This document shows, piece by piece, positions 63,445 through 64,000 of a DNA stretch of 64,000 nt; the stretch's first letter is position 1, and every line of letters starts with the position of its first letter. The position numbers were made by a program, and so were the translations under genes. This stretch comes from Kitasatospora sp. NBC_00240 (lineage in GTDB: Bacteria > Actinomycetota > Actinomycetes > Streptomycetales > Streptomycetaceae). The DNA lies in contig NZ_JAPEMU010000001.1 of assembly GCF_026342405.1 (NCBI RefSeq), positions 7,130,001 through 7,194,000 of the forward strand, given 5' to 3'. The notes beneath the pieces are model-generated. The model worked only from the letters and a program-made list of their open reading frames with translations. It ran no database searches and was not told the origin of the DNA.

Positions 63445-63993
63445 ATGGTCCACTTTCGGACGCATCGTTGCGGTCGGGGGGAAGTCGTGAAAAGCATCCG
63501 TCCTGCAGTCCTGGGGATGGGCGTCGTTGTGGCCGCCTTCGGTCTGCTCGTGGCCGGCTGCGATGAGGACACCGACCTCCGCAGGCCCACAGTCACCTTG
63601 GAGGTCTCGGGTCAGCAGGCCGACACCTTGCTGGTCGACATCGAACAGGCCCTGCCGGAGGGGGTCCGTTACGAGTCGCCGGCGAGTAACGAGAACGACT
63701 GTTACGGGCCTCACAGTGAGACTGCCGACGGGAGGCGACAGGTCGGTCGCCTGGCAACGGTCGGCGGGTTGCCCGGGGAGCGGCAGGCGGAGGTCTACGC
63801 AGCCGCCCGGACGTATTTCGAAGCGCACGATTTCAAGATCACCAAGGATGCCGACAAGGTTCTGACCGCCAAGCGGTCCTCCGACGGCTTTCTGGCGATG
63901 CTCTACGGCGGCCTTGAGCCTGGGGGCCTCATGCAGGTTTCGGTGCGAGCCCCGTGCGTGTGGCCGGACGGGACGCCGGGGCCGAAGTCTTGA
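63445..63993 (+). CDS. Small lipoprotein, second paralogue
   Basis: A 182-residue lipoprotein with lipobox L-V-A-G-C. It shares with the preceding lipoprotein the order P-E-G-V-R, N-D-C-Y-G, G-L-P-G-E-R-Q-A-E-V-Y-A-A-A-R-T-Y and the end A-P-C-V-W-P-D-G-T-P, so the pair arose by duplication and then diverged. GGAGG lies 11 nt before the ATG at 63445; a GTG at 63487 would give a more usual short signal peptide. It has its own ribosome site after a 194-bp gap in which no other gene is seen. Confidence 0.75.
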   Translation: MVHFRTHRCGRGEVVKSIRPAVLGMGVVVAAFGLLVAGCDEDTDLRRPTVTLEVSGQQADTLLVDIEQALPEGVRYESPASNENDCYGPHSETADGRRQVGRLATVGGLPGERQAEVYAAARTYFEAHDFKITKDADKVLTAKRSSDGFLAMLYGGLEPGGLMQVSVRAPCVWPDGTPGPKS

Positions 63994-64000
63994 CGAGCCT

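Overview
The window is chromosomal DNA of a high-GC actinomycete, almost certainly Streptomycetaceae (Streptomyces or Kitasatospora). Three things point there: the very GC-rich third codon positions, the frequent GTG starts with 4-bp GTGA gene overlaps, and the order pyk, pdtaR, livF-G-M-H-K, thioesterase, polA, methyltransferase, rpsA, coaE, which I recall as a conserved core block in Streptomyces. Species cannot be decided from the window.

Layout. 1-7.1 kb: one end of a phage-tail-like extracellular contractile injection system (eCIS) on the minus strand (DUF6760 fragment, tail assembly-like protein, tube, sheath, AAA+ ATPase, DUF4255 cap protein, and a zinc-ribbon membrane protein resembling CisA). 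Its upstream flank carries a 25-bp tandem repeat. 7.5-11.9 kb: a GntR regulator and a three-gene membrane/substrate-binding/von Willebrand A operon. 12.2-38 kb: the core block, interrupted by a free-standing LAGLIDADG-type gene beside a tRNA-Leu(CAA). It holds pyruvate kinase, the PdtaR antiterminator, a branched-chain amino acid ABC transporter, DNA polymerase I, HrpB helicase, ribosomal protein S1, an MMPL exporter, a MarR/metallo-hydrolase divergon and CoaE, and ends in a decayed pobA remnant.

38-52 kb: accessory and metabolic genes. A glutamine-amidotransferase-like gene is followed by a 37-codon ORF. Next come a LysR regulator, a VOC protein, a DUF574 methyltransferase and a SoxR-type regulator divergent from a split transketolase. 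The glgX-treY-treZ cluster (glycogen to trehalose) follows, then a SAV2148-type protein. 52-64 kb: a Tat-exported DyP peroxidase, a DEDDh exonuclease and a 778-residue protein of unknown function. These are followed by a polysaccharide deacetylase, a phosphotransferase and a small type VII-like secretion cassette (EspC-like protein, DUF1023 hydrolase with WXG-like N-terminus, two paralogous lipoproteins).

The most unusual feature is at 57457-57568. A tRNA-like cloverleaf (7-bp acceptor, 4-bp D stem, 5-bp anticodon stem, 5-bp T stem, discriminator G and CCA) forms essentially the whole predicted 5' leader of the 778-residue gene. A candidate promoter places the transcript start at its first base, and the A of its CCA is the A of the ATG. 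Its anticodon loop (6 nt) and T loop are non-canonical, and the gene has no Shine-Dalgarno sequence. I know of no described system with this architecture. All calls are from reading the sequence; no database search was possible.
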